Assembly (NCBI RefSeq): GCF_001039475.1
Contig: NZ_LELK01000004.1
Location: forward strand, 648,981 to 712,980
Origin: Guptibacillus hwajinpoensis
Lineage (GTDB): Bacteria > Bacillota > Bacilli > Bacillales > Guptibacillaceae
Length of the DNA stretch: 64,000 bases
Direction: 5' to 3'
In this document: piece after piece, positions 32,213-39,741 of the stretch
How positions within the stretch are numbered: position 1 is the stretch's first letter
Layout: the number at the start of each line of letters is the position of its first letter
Notes under the pieces: model-generated
The model's input: the letters and a program-made list of their open reading frames with translations, nothing else
Told to the model about the DNA's origin: nothing
Database searches by the model: none
Made by a program: the position numbers and the translations under genes

Positions 32213-33547
32213 TTAATAATCAAGAGAAGGCCAAATAGTTGAGACTTTTTCGTTTAATGCAGCCGAAATCTTTCTGGCTGTTTCGATATTAGGCTTCTTT
32301 ACTTTTCCTGTTCTAAGGTTTGAAATTGTCGCTTGAGTAAGATTTGTTATTGTAGCAAGTTCCGTCGTGTTGATATCCATTTCAGCCATTAGAAGTCTTA
32401 AGTTTTTCCCAGGGTCTCTAGGGTATTGTTCTTCGTTATAGAGGTATTTCATCCTCATTGATTGGTAATCAACAATAGAAACGATTACCTTATTGTGATT
32501 TAAAGTAAGAAGTTGTGTAGTAATCTCGACAGGGAGTTTCTCTCCATGTTTAGTTATATGGACGGATTTAAATGAGATGCTCTCATTTTTCCGGAATCGT
32601 TTAACGTGCTTGTATAGGATTTGATGTAAATCTGGTGGATGAAGATTAATGTACGACATTTCGAGAAGTTCATCTTTCGTATAGCCAAGTATTTCACACG
32701 CCATTTTATTCACTTCAATAAAACGACAAGTTGGGCCATTGGGGTTAAATTCACTTATAAATATACCTGAATGAAACGTGTTTAAAAGCATTCGAAAATT
32801 CTCTTTTGCTTTAAGGAGTTCATTTTTTAGATATCTTCGTTCCGTAATGTCTTTCGCAATTCCATAAACGCCACTGATTCTCTCTTCTTCTATTATAGGA
32901 ATGCAAGTTACTTTAAGATCAATGGTTTTGCCATGCTTATGAAAGATTTGAATGACGGAAGTAACTTGATCATCGCTATCCTGAATTATTTCATTGAATT
33001 TCTCAATTGCTGCTTCTCTAAGTGGTTTACTAAGCAAATCAAATAAACGTAAACTTGCTAGTTCCTCTTTACTGTATCCTGAAATCTGACTACAGGCGTT
33101 ATTTACAGAAGTGAATCTACCCTCGAGGTCTAGTGAAAACATTGCATCCGGATTCTTTTCAAACAGTAAATTGCATTTGCTTTTAAGATGATCAATCGAA
33201 GTGTTTTTTCCTGATATTAAACATTTTCCATCAGCCGTTTTGAACTGATTGACCAGAACAAGGGGTTCGTCGATTTCATTCCCATTCATTAAGGGCACTG
33301 CACTAGCTGTAATGATGATCCATTCTCCGGACCTCCTTTTATATCGGAATTTAATGGTATGGCATTCCTTTGCTTCGATTGTTTTGATAAGAGCTAGTTC
33401 GATTTTAGGAATGTCATCAGGATGAACTAAATGAAAGACGGAGGGACTCTTAAATAGTTTATGCTCTGGACCTAGAGTCTTTTGAATTAAATAAGAAACA
33501 AATTTTAATTTTCCCGTCTTACTTACAGCGACTGCTAGCTCTTCCAT
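32213..33547 (-). CDS. Triple-PAS sensor with C-terminal XRE DNA-binding domain
   Basis: This 444-residue protein has three PAS/PAC units: about residues 10-105 (HPDDIPKIE and FRYKRRSGEW), about 125-240 (LFEKNPDAMFSLDLEGRFTS, GVYGIAKDITERR) and about 245-365 (FHSGIFISEFN, NKMACEILGYTKDELLEMS). The C-terminal 65 residues are an XRE helix-turn-helix (ELATITNLTQATISNLRTG). There is no kinase, cyclase or sigma-54 domain, so it looks like a one-component sensor-regulator, an unusual order. No membrane segment is seen. AGGTGG precedes the ATG. It is divergent from the leader and AbrB-type genes. Confidence 0.85.
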   Translation of the reverse strand: MEELAVAVSKTGKLKFVSYLIQKTLGPEHKLFKSPSVFHLVHPDDIPKIELALIKTIEAKECHTIKFRYKRRSGEWIIITASAVPLMNGNEIDEPLVLVNQFKTADGKCLISGKNTSIDHLKSKCNLLFEKNPDAMFSLDLEGRFTSVNNACSQISGYSKEELASLRLFDLLSKPLREAAIEKFNEIIQDSDDQVTSVIQIFHKHGKTIDLKVTCIPIIEEERISGVYGIAKDITERRYLKNELLKAKENFRMLLNTFHSGIFISEFNPNGPTCRFIEVNKMACEILGYTKDELLEMSYINLHPPDLHQILYKHVKRFRKNESISFKSVHITKHGEKLPVEITTQLLTLNHNKVIVSIVDYQSMRMKYLYNEEQYPRDPGKNLRLLMAEMDINTTELATITNLTQATISNLRTGKVKKPNIETARKISAALNEKVSTIWPSLDY

Positions 33548-33689
33548 TTTATAACCACCTGCCTAGTTGAGTTATCCCATTTCTAAAGGCTAGTTTAATT
33601 ATAGGTATGAAATAGATTAGAAATGCATACCCATTTGTTTACATTTGAATGCTTTAATTTGGTTCAGCATTTTTTTAAAAGGAATTTAA

Positions 33690-33727
33690 TTACCTAATGA
33701 TGGTAAAGAAAATATTACCAATGGTAA
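33690..33727. promoter_or_regulatory. Tandem TTACC-n-GGTAA sites in the divergent region
   Basis: Two imperfectly spaced inverted repeats, TTACC-N7-GGTAA (33690-33706) and TTACC-N3-GGTAA (33715-33727), lie side by side with left arms 25 bp apart. They sit between the divergent PAS-XRE gene and a perfect TATAAT at 33750-33755, the natural place for an operator of that regulator. Confidence 0.45.
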
Positions 33728-33749
33728 AAGCGCTTACTTTTTAATATAT

Positions 33750-33755
33750 TATAAT
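33750..33755 (+). promoter_or_regulatory. Perfect -10 box upstream of the leader
   Basis: TATAAT with no good -35 at 16-18 bp, about 50 bp before the structured leader; suggests an activated promoter. Confidence 0.4.
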
Positions 33756-33800
33756 TAAAGCCTATTTTTTGATTAGTTAAAAAGCTTTCGAATTAATTAG

Positions 33801-33901
33801 AAGAGAGAGGCAATGAAATCGAGTCTTTATATGGGCACTTGGATTCGATGGAGCCAGTAGTGCAACCGACTATCTTTCTGAATAGAAGGGTGGTTTTTTT
33901 T
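33801..33901 (+). ncRNA. Structured leader with terminator-like 3' end
   Basis: Two hairpins can be drawn: ATCGAGT with ACTTGGAT (one bulge), and GTAGT with ACTAT around GCAACCG. A final stem (CTTTCT with AGAAGG, flanked by AACC/GGTT) is followed by eight Ts. A 15-codon open frame (MKSSLYMGTWIRWSQ) with GAGAGAGG upstream ends just before the last stem, so a leader peptide is possible. It may be an attenuator for the genes at 34004 and 34272. I could not match it to a riboswitch class. Confidence 0.45.
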
Positions 33902-34003
33902 GAGTGTTAATTACTTTTAAATTAAAATAATTAAGATCTGTTCAACAATAATAGGTAAGCATTTCTACACTTCAGCAACTCCATTATGGAGTGAGGAGGG
34001 GCA

Positions 34004-34183
34004 ATGAAAACATATATTATCAAGGATGACTCCAGGGAATATCTCTATTTCCTTTTAGAAGACAACGGGTCTATAAAAATAATTCAGAAGAGTAGTGAAA
34101 AACAGAGCGAGCAAATCGTTTATTTAAGTGAAGAAGAAATAAAGGAATTAAAGAAAATTTTATCTGAAATACCTGATCAATAG
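34004..34183 (+). CDS. Small hypothetical protein (59 residues)
   Basis: The frame begins MKTYIIKDDSREYLYFLLED after GAGGAGGGG. It predicts a short beta hairpin followed by a charged C-terminal helix (SEEEIKELKKILSEI). No family was recognised. It precedes the AbrB-type gene by 88 bp and may share its transcript and leader. Confidence 0.65.
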   Translation: MKTYIIKDDSREYLYFLLEDNGSIKIIQKSSEKQSEQIVYLSEEEIKELKKILSEIPDQ

Positions 34184-34271
34184 TTATTTTCATAATCCCA
34201 TTAACAAAACAACCTTTACTCCCATAAACTGTATGGACTCAGTTTTAATGTGGGAGAGGGAGGAGGCAATT

Positions 34272-34553
34272 ATGAAATCAACTGGGATCTTAAGAAAAGT
34301 TGATCAATTGGGTAGGATCGTTATTCCAATTGAATTAAGAAGGGTTCTCGGAATTGAAACAACCGACGCCTTAGAAATATTCGTCGAGAATGACGCCGTC
34401 ATTCTGAAAAAATATACACCTCGTATGACATGCCAGGTAACCGGTGACGTGTCCAGTCGCAACATCTCGCTAGCAGGAGGAAATATCGTGTTGAGTCCTG
34501 AAGCTGCGAAAGATGTTTTAGAGCAGTTACGTGAGGTTGTAGAGGGAGATTAA
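34272..34553 (+). CDS. AbrB-family transition-state regulator
   Basis: This 93-residue protein has the AbrB N-terminal swapped-hairpin domain STGILRKVDQLGRIVIPIEL followed by RRVLGIETTDALEIFVE, and a C-terminal part with ISLAGGNIVLSPEAAKDVLEQL. AbrB, Abh and SpoVT control growth-to-stationary transitions and sporulation. The C-terminus looks AbrB/Abh-like rather than SpoVT-like (which has a GAF domain). The start follows GGGAGGAGG; 13 in-frame codons upstream are not needed. Confidence 0.9.
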   Translation: MKSTGILRKVDQLGRIVIPIELRRVLGIETTDALEIFVENDAVILKKYTPRMTCQVTGDVSSRNISLAGGNIVLSPEAAKDVLEQLREVVEGD

Positions 34554-34611
34554 GGTTGTAAATAGTGAAGTACGTAATAGTGTAATTTCGAATCGGTTAG
34601 AGGTGTAATAC

Positions 34612-34643
34612 AAAAGCCATCCTGTTAATAGGATGGCTTTTGT
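34612..34643 (+). terminator. Terminator of the AbrB-type gene
   Basis: AAAAGCCATCCT and AGGATGGCTTTT with a 6-nt loop. Confidence 0.9.
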
Positions 34644-34754
34644 TATCTGGTATCTTTGTTGTAATAATTCTATTGATTCATATTGAATAAAAAAGCTGTC
34701 CGTACTGAACAATGTGGATAAAGGTGTTGCAGTTCATATTCGAGATTAAAATAG

Positions 34755-34787
34755 AACTCCATCCTGCTTGAGAGGATGGAGTTTTAT
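34755..34787 (-). terminator. Terminator of the Cys-rich protein gene
   Basis: AACTCCATCCT and AGGATGGAGTT form an 11-bp stem about 38 bp after the stop of the minus-strand Cys-rich gene; T-rich DNA flanks it on both sides. Confidence 0.6.
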
Positions 34788-34824
34788 AGATTATAGATTT
34801 AATAATTAGGAAGAACGTGTAGAC

Positions 34825-35091
34825 CTAGTAATCCCAAATAATCTCATCTTCATAGGACTGGTGGCAACAAGTATCACTATCAACTTTTTTACATTTGCAT
34901 ATAAAACGTTTTTCGTGTTTTGTGGAGTGGTTCCATGAACAATGCTCAATTGGCTTACATTTACAAATCAGGTGTTTGTCCTGTTTTTTTCTACATCCAT
35001 GTTCCTTTTTGATAGGTTCACATTTACATATGAATTTTATTTCTTTAGCACAACAACAATCATAAAAAAGAGTTCTGTATTCTTTGCACAT
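34825..35091 (-). CDS. Cys-rich protein with three ICKC repeats (putative spore-surface protein)
   Basis: This 88-residue protein has about 14 cysteines. Three repeats share the pattern hydrophobic-ICKC-basic: KFICKCEPIKKEHGC, HLICKCKPIEHC and RFICKCKKVDSDTCC, after an N-terminal DCCCA. Such composition is typical of cross-linked coat or exosporium proteins. It lies next to two CsxC-like genes, which supports a spore-surface role, though I do not recognise the family. Confidence 0.65.
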   Translation of the reverse strand: MCKEYRTLFYDCCCAKEIKFICKCEPIKKEHGCRKKQDKHLICKCKPIEHCSWNHSTKHEKRFICKCKKVDSDTCCHQSYEDEIIWDY

Positions 35092-35199
35092 TTATCTTCA
35101 CCTCGTTTCTTATCCTGGCTTATTAATAGTTTATGTTTGAGCTTGGATGAGGTATAGGTAAATGAGTTAATACAGGTAACCATTTTATCAAGTGTACTA

Positions 35200-35227
35200 T
35201 TGAAAAAACACCTTGTTAAAAGGTGTT
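35200..35227 (-). terminator. Terminator of the first CsxC-like gene
   Basis: On the minus strand AACACCTT-TTAAC-AAGGTGTT followed by TTTTTT-rich sequence. Confidence 0.8.
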
Positions 35228-35261
35228 ATGTCAGAACATAATTGAATGTAAAAATCGTCCA

Positions 35262-36191
35262 TTAAGATAATTGAACAAGCTGTTTTTGAAGCAAGGTAAC
35301 AGTAAGGTTAAGAATCATTTTCTCTGACATTTCAGTGAAGATACCTTCAAAAGACGTCTCTTTCTTTTTGTTTTTTTCTTTACAGTGTAAACATTCCTTT
35401 TTAGTCTTACCTACTCTTTCTTTAGGAAGCTCAATATGAACAGTGAATCGATCGTCAAACAAAGAACTCTTTTTTCTACGATTTTTTTTCTTTTTGGGAC
35501 GCATTTCTTCTTTTGCAGTACAGGTGCATTCTAGAATGATCTTTTTTTCTGGAAAAGGTTTAATAATCTTTCCAGGTTTGCGGTTAAGAGATTGATCAAT
35601 CTCTAATATTTCGGCTTTCACTAGTTCACAAAATGGTAACTCATTAAAGAACTCTGTGCTTTGTTGGCTGAATTGTGACAAATCATCTGAAAGCAACTCG
35701 TCTTTTTCTGGATACCCTGAAGGGAGCTGAGCGGAAATCTTAAAATTGAATTCTTTTCTTGTATTAAAAAATGGGCCGACTGGCTGCGTCAAAAAACTTT
35801 CAATCGTGGTGTAGCATTCAAATGGAATATTAACCGTAAGAGATTTATCTTTTGTCTGGATCTCATTACGATTACAACTTATGGGATTAGAGGCATAGTG
35901 GATATTTTTACGAACATAGCCACTCATAAAAAGAGTTCCTTCGTTCTTGCCTGGTTCATGCAAAACTTTGCATTGAGTTAAAAACACTCGCTTTTTAATA
36001 TCTTTTATCTCCAGTACATGTTCGTCTTCTGGAAACTCAATAGTTGCATGAGTTGGAATTTGAATGGTGAGCTTTTGTAATAAGACTGGAACTTTTACAA
36101 TCGTACCACTCCCAGAAGTAGCAACCACTGGAACTTCATCAGCTATACATTCGTTAATGGCCGCGCTTCGAATCCTTGGTTCTATTTCCAT
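35262..36191 (-). CDS. CsxC-like spore-surface protein, long form
   Basis: This 309-residue protein is a paralogue of the next gene. Shared segments are VPVLLQKLTIQIPTHATIEF, VLEIKDIKKRVFLTQCK, SGYVRKNIHYASNP, LPSGYPEKDELL and ELPFCELVKAEILEIDQSLNR, ending with FTEMSEKMILNLTVTLLQKQ. It differs by an insertion (about residues 205-285) with many Lys/Arg and several Cys (CTCTAKEEMRPKKKKNRR). CsxC proteins are named from Clostridium exosporium work; assignment here is by remembered resemblance. No signal peptide, as usual for mother-cell-made coat proteins. Confidence 0.62.
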   Translation of the reverse strand: MEIEPRIRSAAINECIADEVPVVATSGSGTIVKVPVLLQKLTIQIPTHATIEFPEDEHVLEIKDIKKRVFLTQCKVLHEPGKNEGTLFMSGYVRKNIHYASNPISCNRNEIQTKDKSLTVNIPFECYTTIESFLTQPVGPFFNTRKEFNFKISAQLPSGYPEKDELLSDDLSQFSQQSTEFFNELPFCELVKAEILEIDQSLNRKPGKIIKPFPEKKIILECTCTAKEEMRPKKKKNRRKKSSLFDDRFTVHIELPKERVGKTKKECLHCKEKNKKKETSFEGIFTEMSEKMILNLTVTLLQKQLVQLS

Positions 36192-36324
36192 TTATTATTC
36201 CCCCTTCATTCTTCATTTCATGATATTTTATGCGGTATCTACACAGTCGTTTGGACGAATCTCTAGTCATCGGCCTTTTTACATGCTTCATTATTTAGAA
36301 TTGAAAAACATTTCTTATTGAATG

Positions 36325-36353
36325 GAAAAAAGCTGGTCCAAATGGACCAGCTT
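36325..36353 (-). terminator. Terminator of the second CsxC-like gene
   Basis: On the minus strand AAGCTGGTCC-ATTT-GGACCAGCTT followed by TTTT. Confidence 0.85.
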
Positions 36354-36365
36354 CAGAAAAGTTTT

Positions 36366-37139
36366 TTAGCGCCTTACGACAGTTTGCTTTTGAAGCAAAG
36401 TAAGAGTTAAGTCTAAAACCATTTTTTCTGATAACTGAGTAAATGTTCCTTCGCCTAGTACATCGCCATCAGATGAAGCTGAAATTGGAACTCGGTTCAA
36501 TGATTCATCAATTTGAAGGAACTCTGCTCGGTTTAGCTCACAAAATGGAAGTTCATTAAAGTATTGTGTGCTTTGCTGATGGAACTGAGATAAGTCTGTT
36601 CCAAGCAACTCATCTTTTTCCGGAAACCCTGAAGGAAGATCTTGAGAAATCAAATATTCCCACTCAGCTCGTTGATTTAGAAATGGACCAACAGGTGAAG
36701 CATTTCCTTGAAACGTTACTTCAGTAACACAATCGAAAGGAACCGGCACTGTTAGAGAGCGAATGTTGGAACTTAATTGTGTGTCAAATTCACCTGATAC
36801 AACACGTGGATTAGCTGCATATTTAATGTTTTTGCGTACAAACCCACTGATATATAGTTTCCCCGTTGTAACAGTGTCACCGCCTTCAGGATCACGTGCA
36901 ACTGAAATCAATTTGCATTGAGTTAAATAGGCTCTTTTCTTGATGTCTTTGATTTCAAGTACGTTTTGCCCTTCTGGGAAATCAATCTCTGCATGCATTG
37001 GGATTTGAATATTATATTGTCCTAGAACAACTGGGACCTTGATATAGTCCGGACTACCGGGAGCTGGAACTGGGGGATTGTTTGTAGTATTATCACAAAA
37101 GTTTGTAGATGCAGATCTACGAATAGGTTTAAAACCCAT
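36366..37139 (-). CDS. CsxC-like spore-surface protein, short form
   Basis: This 257-residue protein aligns along its whole length with the 309-residue neighbour but lacks the Lys/Cys-rich insertion. Conserved parts include VPVVLGQYNIQIPMHAEIDF, KDIKKRAYLTQCKL, SGFVRKNIKYAANP, SQFHQQSTQYFNELPFCEL and GTFTQLSEKMVLDLTLTLL. The two genes arose by tandem duplication; the insertion came later in one of them or was lost in the other. Function is presumed structural, on the spore surface. Confidence 0.62.
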   Translation of the reverse strand: MGFKPIRRSASTNFCDNTTNNPPVPAPGSPDYIKVPVVLGQYNIQIPMHAEIDFPEGQNVLEIKDIKKRAYLTQCKLISVARDPEGGDTVTTGKLYISGFVRKNIKYAANPRVVSGEFDTQLSSNIRSLTVPVPFDCVTEVTFQGNASPVGPFLNQRAEWEYLISQDLPSGFPEKDELLGTDLSQFHQQSTQYFNELPFCELNRAEFLQIDESLNRVPISASSDGDVLGEGTFTQLSEKMVLDLTLTLLQKQTVVRR

Positions 37140-37260
37140 ATTTTTTCCTCCTAATATATTATAGTGAAGCTAGCACTTTGCTAGTTCCTTGTATAATAAA
37201 TGCAAGAAGGAGTTAATATGAGACGGCATATTCATCAGGTATACAGCCTTTTTATTAAAG

Positions 37261-37433
37261 CTATGTTAGCTCATATTGTTGATTTCTCGATTTTTGGCTC
37301 ATTTGAGTGAAACCTCAGTTTCACTCGCCTTTCAGCTTTGCTGAAAGGTCGCCCTGTGGTAACCAATTGCCTGAGCAAATGAATGTGCTCGAAGCGATTG
37401 GTAACCACAAGGCGTAAATGAGCCGAAAATTTT
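37261..37433. repeat. Cloverleaf repeat element, copy 2 (right end missing)
   Basis: It starts with the same CTATGTTAG end and keeps all stems of copy 1. In the long stem one pair has changed on both sides (T-A to G-C), while two other positions are now mismatched. The outer TAACATAG end is absent: similarity stops near 37433, 11 bp before the end of the recombinase gene. Confidence 0.78.
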
Positions 37434-37443
37434 TTAGTCTCTT

Positions 37444-38901
37444 CTAAAGTCTCAGAACAATCTCGATTTTATTTCCTTCAATTAAGTTGACTTGATAGAT
37501 AAATGTCTGAATTAACTTCTTAATTTCTTGAATATGAAGAGTGTCAATTATTTTTCCAATACTCTCACGTTGATCATAAAATTCGAGAACAAGTGAATTG
37601 ATGGCTTCTAAATCATATAGTTGATTATTCTCAATCCCTTCTAGAATACCATCCAACCCCTCCTTCTCCCCATTCAAATCTTCCAACGAAATCAACCCCG
37701 CAGCATAAGCTTCCACTTTCCTTTCGTACCTTTTTTTCGAGGTGCGGATTTTTTGTTTGATACTGGCGTGAGTTTGATCTTCGTTCGGAATCACCTTTAT
37801 CTCAGCCTTATGATCAACAGATTGAAATAAGGTTACTAACCCTTGTTTGAACCAGGCTTCTACGTCATCTGCACGAAATTGTTTCATGCTACATGTTCCT
37901 TTGTTTTTACTCGTTGAACAGCGGTAGACGCGATAGCGATTGTTTTTGGAACCGGACCATCCGATTATCATGCTTGCTTCGCATTTTCCGCACTTTAATA
38001 GACCTCCTAGTAAATGAGGACTGGACTTTGCGCGTGGGGCTATTTGTCGCTCTTTCATTCTGTTTTGTACGGCATCCCATGTTTTCTTATCAATAATCGG
38101 ATCATGAGCTTCTTCAACGGTTATCCATTCACCATCGTCTTTTGATGTGCGCTTTTCTTTAGTGGAGTCGGACCGATTCCATACGAGCGTTCCTTTATAT
38201 ACCGGGTTGGACAACAATAGTTTAATTGTTTGAGTTGACCATCCTTTATTGAATTTAGAAGGAATTTCTTCGAAGTTTAGTTTTTTTGCGATCGCTTGGT
38301 AACCCATGCCTTTATTCAAGTAATCTTCGAAAATGAGTTTTACAATCTTTGCTTCGGGTTCAAATACAACAAGTTTTTTGTCCAGCAGTTGATAGCCGTA
38401 AGGACTTTGCGTCATCCATTTCCCTTGCCTTGCAGCATAGTGCATCGTTTCAAAGACACGCTCCCGGATGCTTTCTCGCTCGAATTCGGCAACGGCACCA
38501 AGCACCTGCATTGTCAATCTGCCAGAAGGAGTATTTGTATCAAAGGACTCACTGATTGATACAAAATCAACTTTGTACTCATAAAAAATATTGATCAAAT
38601 TCAAAAGATCTAGAAGCTTTCGGCTAATCCGGTCGAGCTTTGTAACAAGTACTTTAGCAATTTTATTGTTTTTAACGGCTTTCATTAATTTTGTTAATTC
38701 TGGCCGATCAGTATTTTTAGCGGAAATCGCTTTTTCTACATAGACTTGCATGGGGTTCTCCCAACCCATTGCCCTGCAATAAGATCCCAAGCGTTCCTGT
38801 TGCTCGTGAAGAGATAAGCCATCTTTTGCTTGTTCATCCGTTGAAACACGGCAATAAAGGGCAATGGAACGATTGGCGTGTTCTGGTGGCTTACTTTCCA
38901 T
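37444..38901 (-). CDS. Large serine recombinase (resolvase/recombinase, zinc ribbon)
   Basis: This 485-residue protein has the catalytic domain (IALYCRVSTDEQAKDG, with the nucleophilic Ser; KLDRISRKLLDLL; GRLTMQVLGAVAEFERESIRER), the recombinase domain (GYQAIAKKLN...GWSTQTIKLLLSNPVYKG), a zinc ribbon (LLKCGKCEASMI...YRCS...C) and a C-terminal coiled coil. It resembles phage integrases and the SpoIVCA/CisA recombinase. No other mobile-element genes are near. It could be an element remnant, or a sporulation-time excisionase given the spore-surface genes beside it. AAGGAGGAAG precedes the ATG. Confidence 0.9.
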   Translation of the reverse strand: MESKPPEHANRSIALYCRVSTDEQAKDGLSLHEQQERLGSYCRAMGWENPMQVYVEKAISAKNTDRPELTKLMKAVKNNKIAKVLVTKLDRISRKLLDLLNLINIFYEYKVDFVSISESFDTNTPSGRLTMQVLGAVAEFERESIRERVFETMHYAARQGKWMTQSPYGYQLLDKKLVVFEPEAKIVKLIFEDYLNKGMGYQAIAKKLNFEEIPSKFNKGWSTQTIKLLLSNPVYKGTLVWNRSDSTKEKRTSKDDGEWITVEEAHDPIIDKKTWDAVQNRMKERQIAPRAKSSPHLLGGLLKCGKCEASMIIGWSGSKNNRYRVYRCSTSKNKGTCSMKQFRADDVEAWFKQGLVTLFQSVDHKAEIKVIPNEDQTHASIKQKIRTSKKRYERKVEAYAAGLISLEDLNGEKEGLDGILEGIENNQLYDLEAINSLVLEFYDQRESIGKIIDTLHIQEIKKLIQTFIYQVNLIEGNKIEIVLRL

Positions 38902-39028
38902 GTTGCTTCCTCCTTGTAACCGTCGTCTCGTCCCATTTATATGAGATGAAAGCTCATGTCATGAGTGTGTGAAATTGACAGGTTTGTCCCTGACTACTAA
39001 TGGAATAGGTATGAGTAAGGGGGGATTC

Positions 39029-39262
39029 ATGATGAATAACTACAAGGTAACGTTTTCGATGATAAGGGAGGAAGGGAAGATATCCTTTGAGAAACTTGAG
39101 GGAATTTCAAATGAAAAGCTTAGAAATAAACTCAACGATCAATTGACGAGCTGGGAGTATTCGTTGCGAGAAGCTGCGCTCATTCATTATCTCACTCAAG
39201 AAGTTGGTAAAGAGGAGGCTCAGAAGTTTAAAGTGACGTTTGTTCATAAAACTCCTAAATGA
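39029..39262 (+). CDS. Hypothetical protein (about 77 residues)
   Basis: The protein starts MMNNYKVTFSMIREEGKISF after AAGGGGGG, with two adjacent ATG codons as possible starts. It has an N-terminal beta strand, a central helix (LNDQLTSWEYSLREAALIHYL) and ends FKVTFVHKTPK, so the first and last strands look alike. No family was recognised. Confidence 0.6.
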   Translation: MMNNYKVTFSMIREEGKISFEKLEGISNEKLRNKLNDQLTSWEYSLREAALIHYLTQEVGKEEAQKFKVTFVHKTPK

Positions 39263-39442
39263 TGGTGTGCCTTCCTTTTGCAAAGGTGCTTTTTCATAAC
39301 GAGATCCCTTTAGAAAGAACACAATAAAAAGCAACAAATTCAAAATATTGTAATTTCTTGTTGATAACTAACACAATCGGTAATATGATAAAAATGAAAT
39401 GTCATTCGTTGATAGATGTAAATGAAAAGGTGGTGACAAAAA

Positions 39443-39592
39443 ATGCATGATGATCGACTTGAGCGAGTAGAGAATATGATTACAAATTTAATTCAGATTA
39501 TTGGAAGCATGCGGAAAGAACAGCACATCCTCGAAGAAAAACTTCAAACTCTAAAGCAACAACAGCAGCACCTACTTCACGAACGTATTTAA
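39443..39592 (+). CDS. Small coiled-coil protein (49 residues)
   Basis: The frame begins MHDDRLERVENMITNLIQII after AAAGGTGGTGAC and ends in a Gln-rich helix (LKQQQQHLL). Heptad spacing of Leu, Ile and Val suggests a coiled coil. Function unknown. Confidence 0.55.
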   Translation: MHDDRLERVENMITNLIQIIGSMRKEQHILEEKLQTLKQQQQHLLHERI

Positions 39593-39741
39593 TCCTTCAA
39601 TCATCCCATTTACGTCCTCTATCACTAAATCGATACAATTCACCATTTTTTTCTAACTCTTAATGTGATACTATTCAAGTGATTTGTCGAAAAATTCGTT
39701 ATATACTCGTATTAATGAATAAGTAACAAACCACGGGAGAG

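Noticed and set aside
33801-33901. Assignment of the leader to the c-di-GMP-I class
   Set aside because: GGGCACTT and GGAGCCAGTAG look similar at first, but the GCAAAGC block and the GCCG end are not in place.
37444-38901. A prophage or integrative element around the serine recombinase
   Set aside because: Neighbours are spore-surface and small chromosomal genes; no structural, replication or conjugation genes and no flanking direct repeats were seen.
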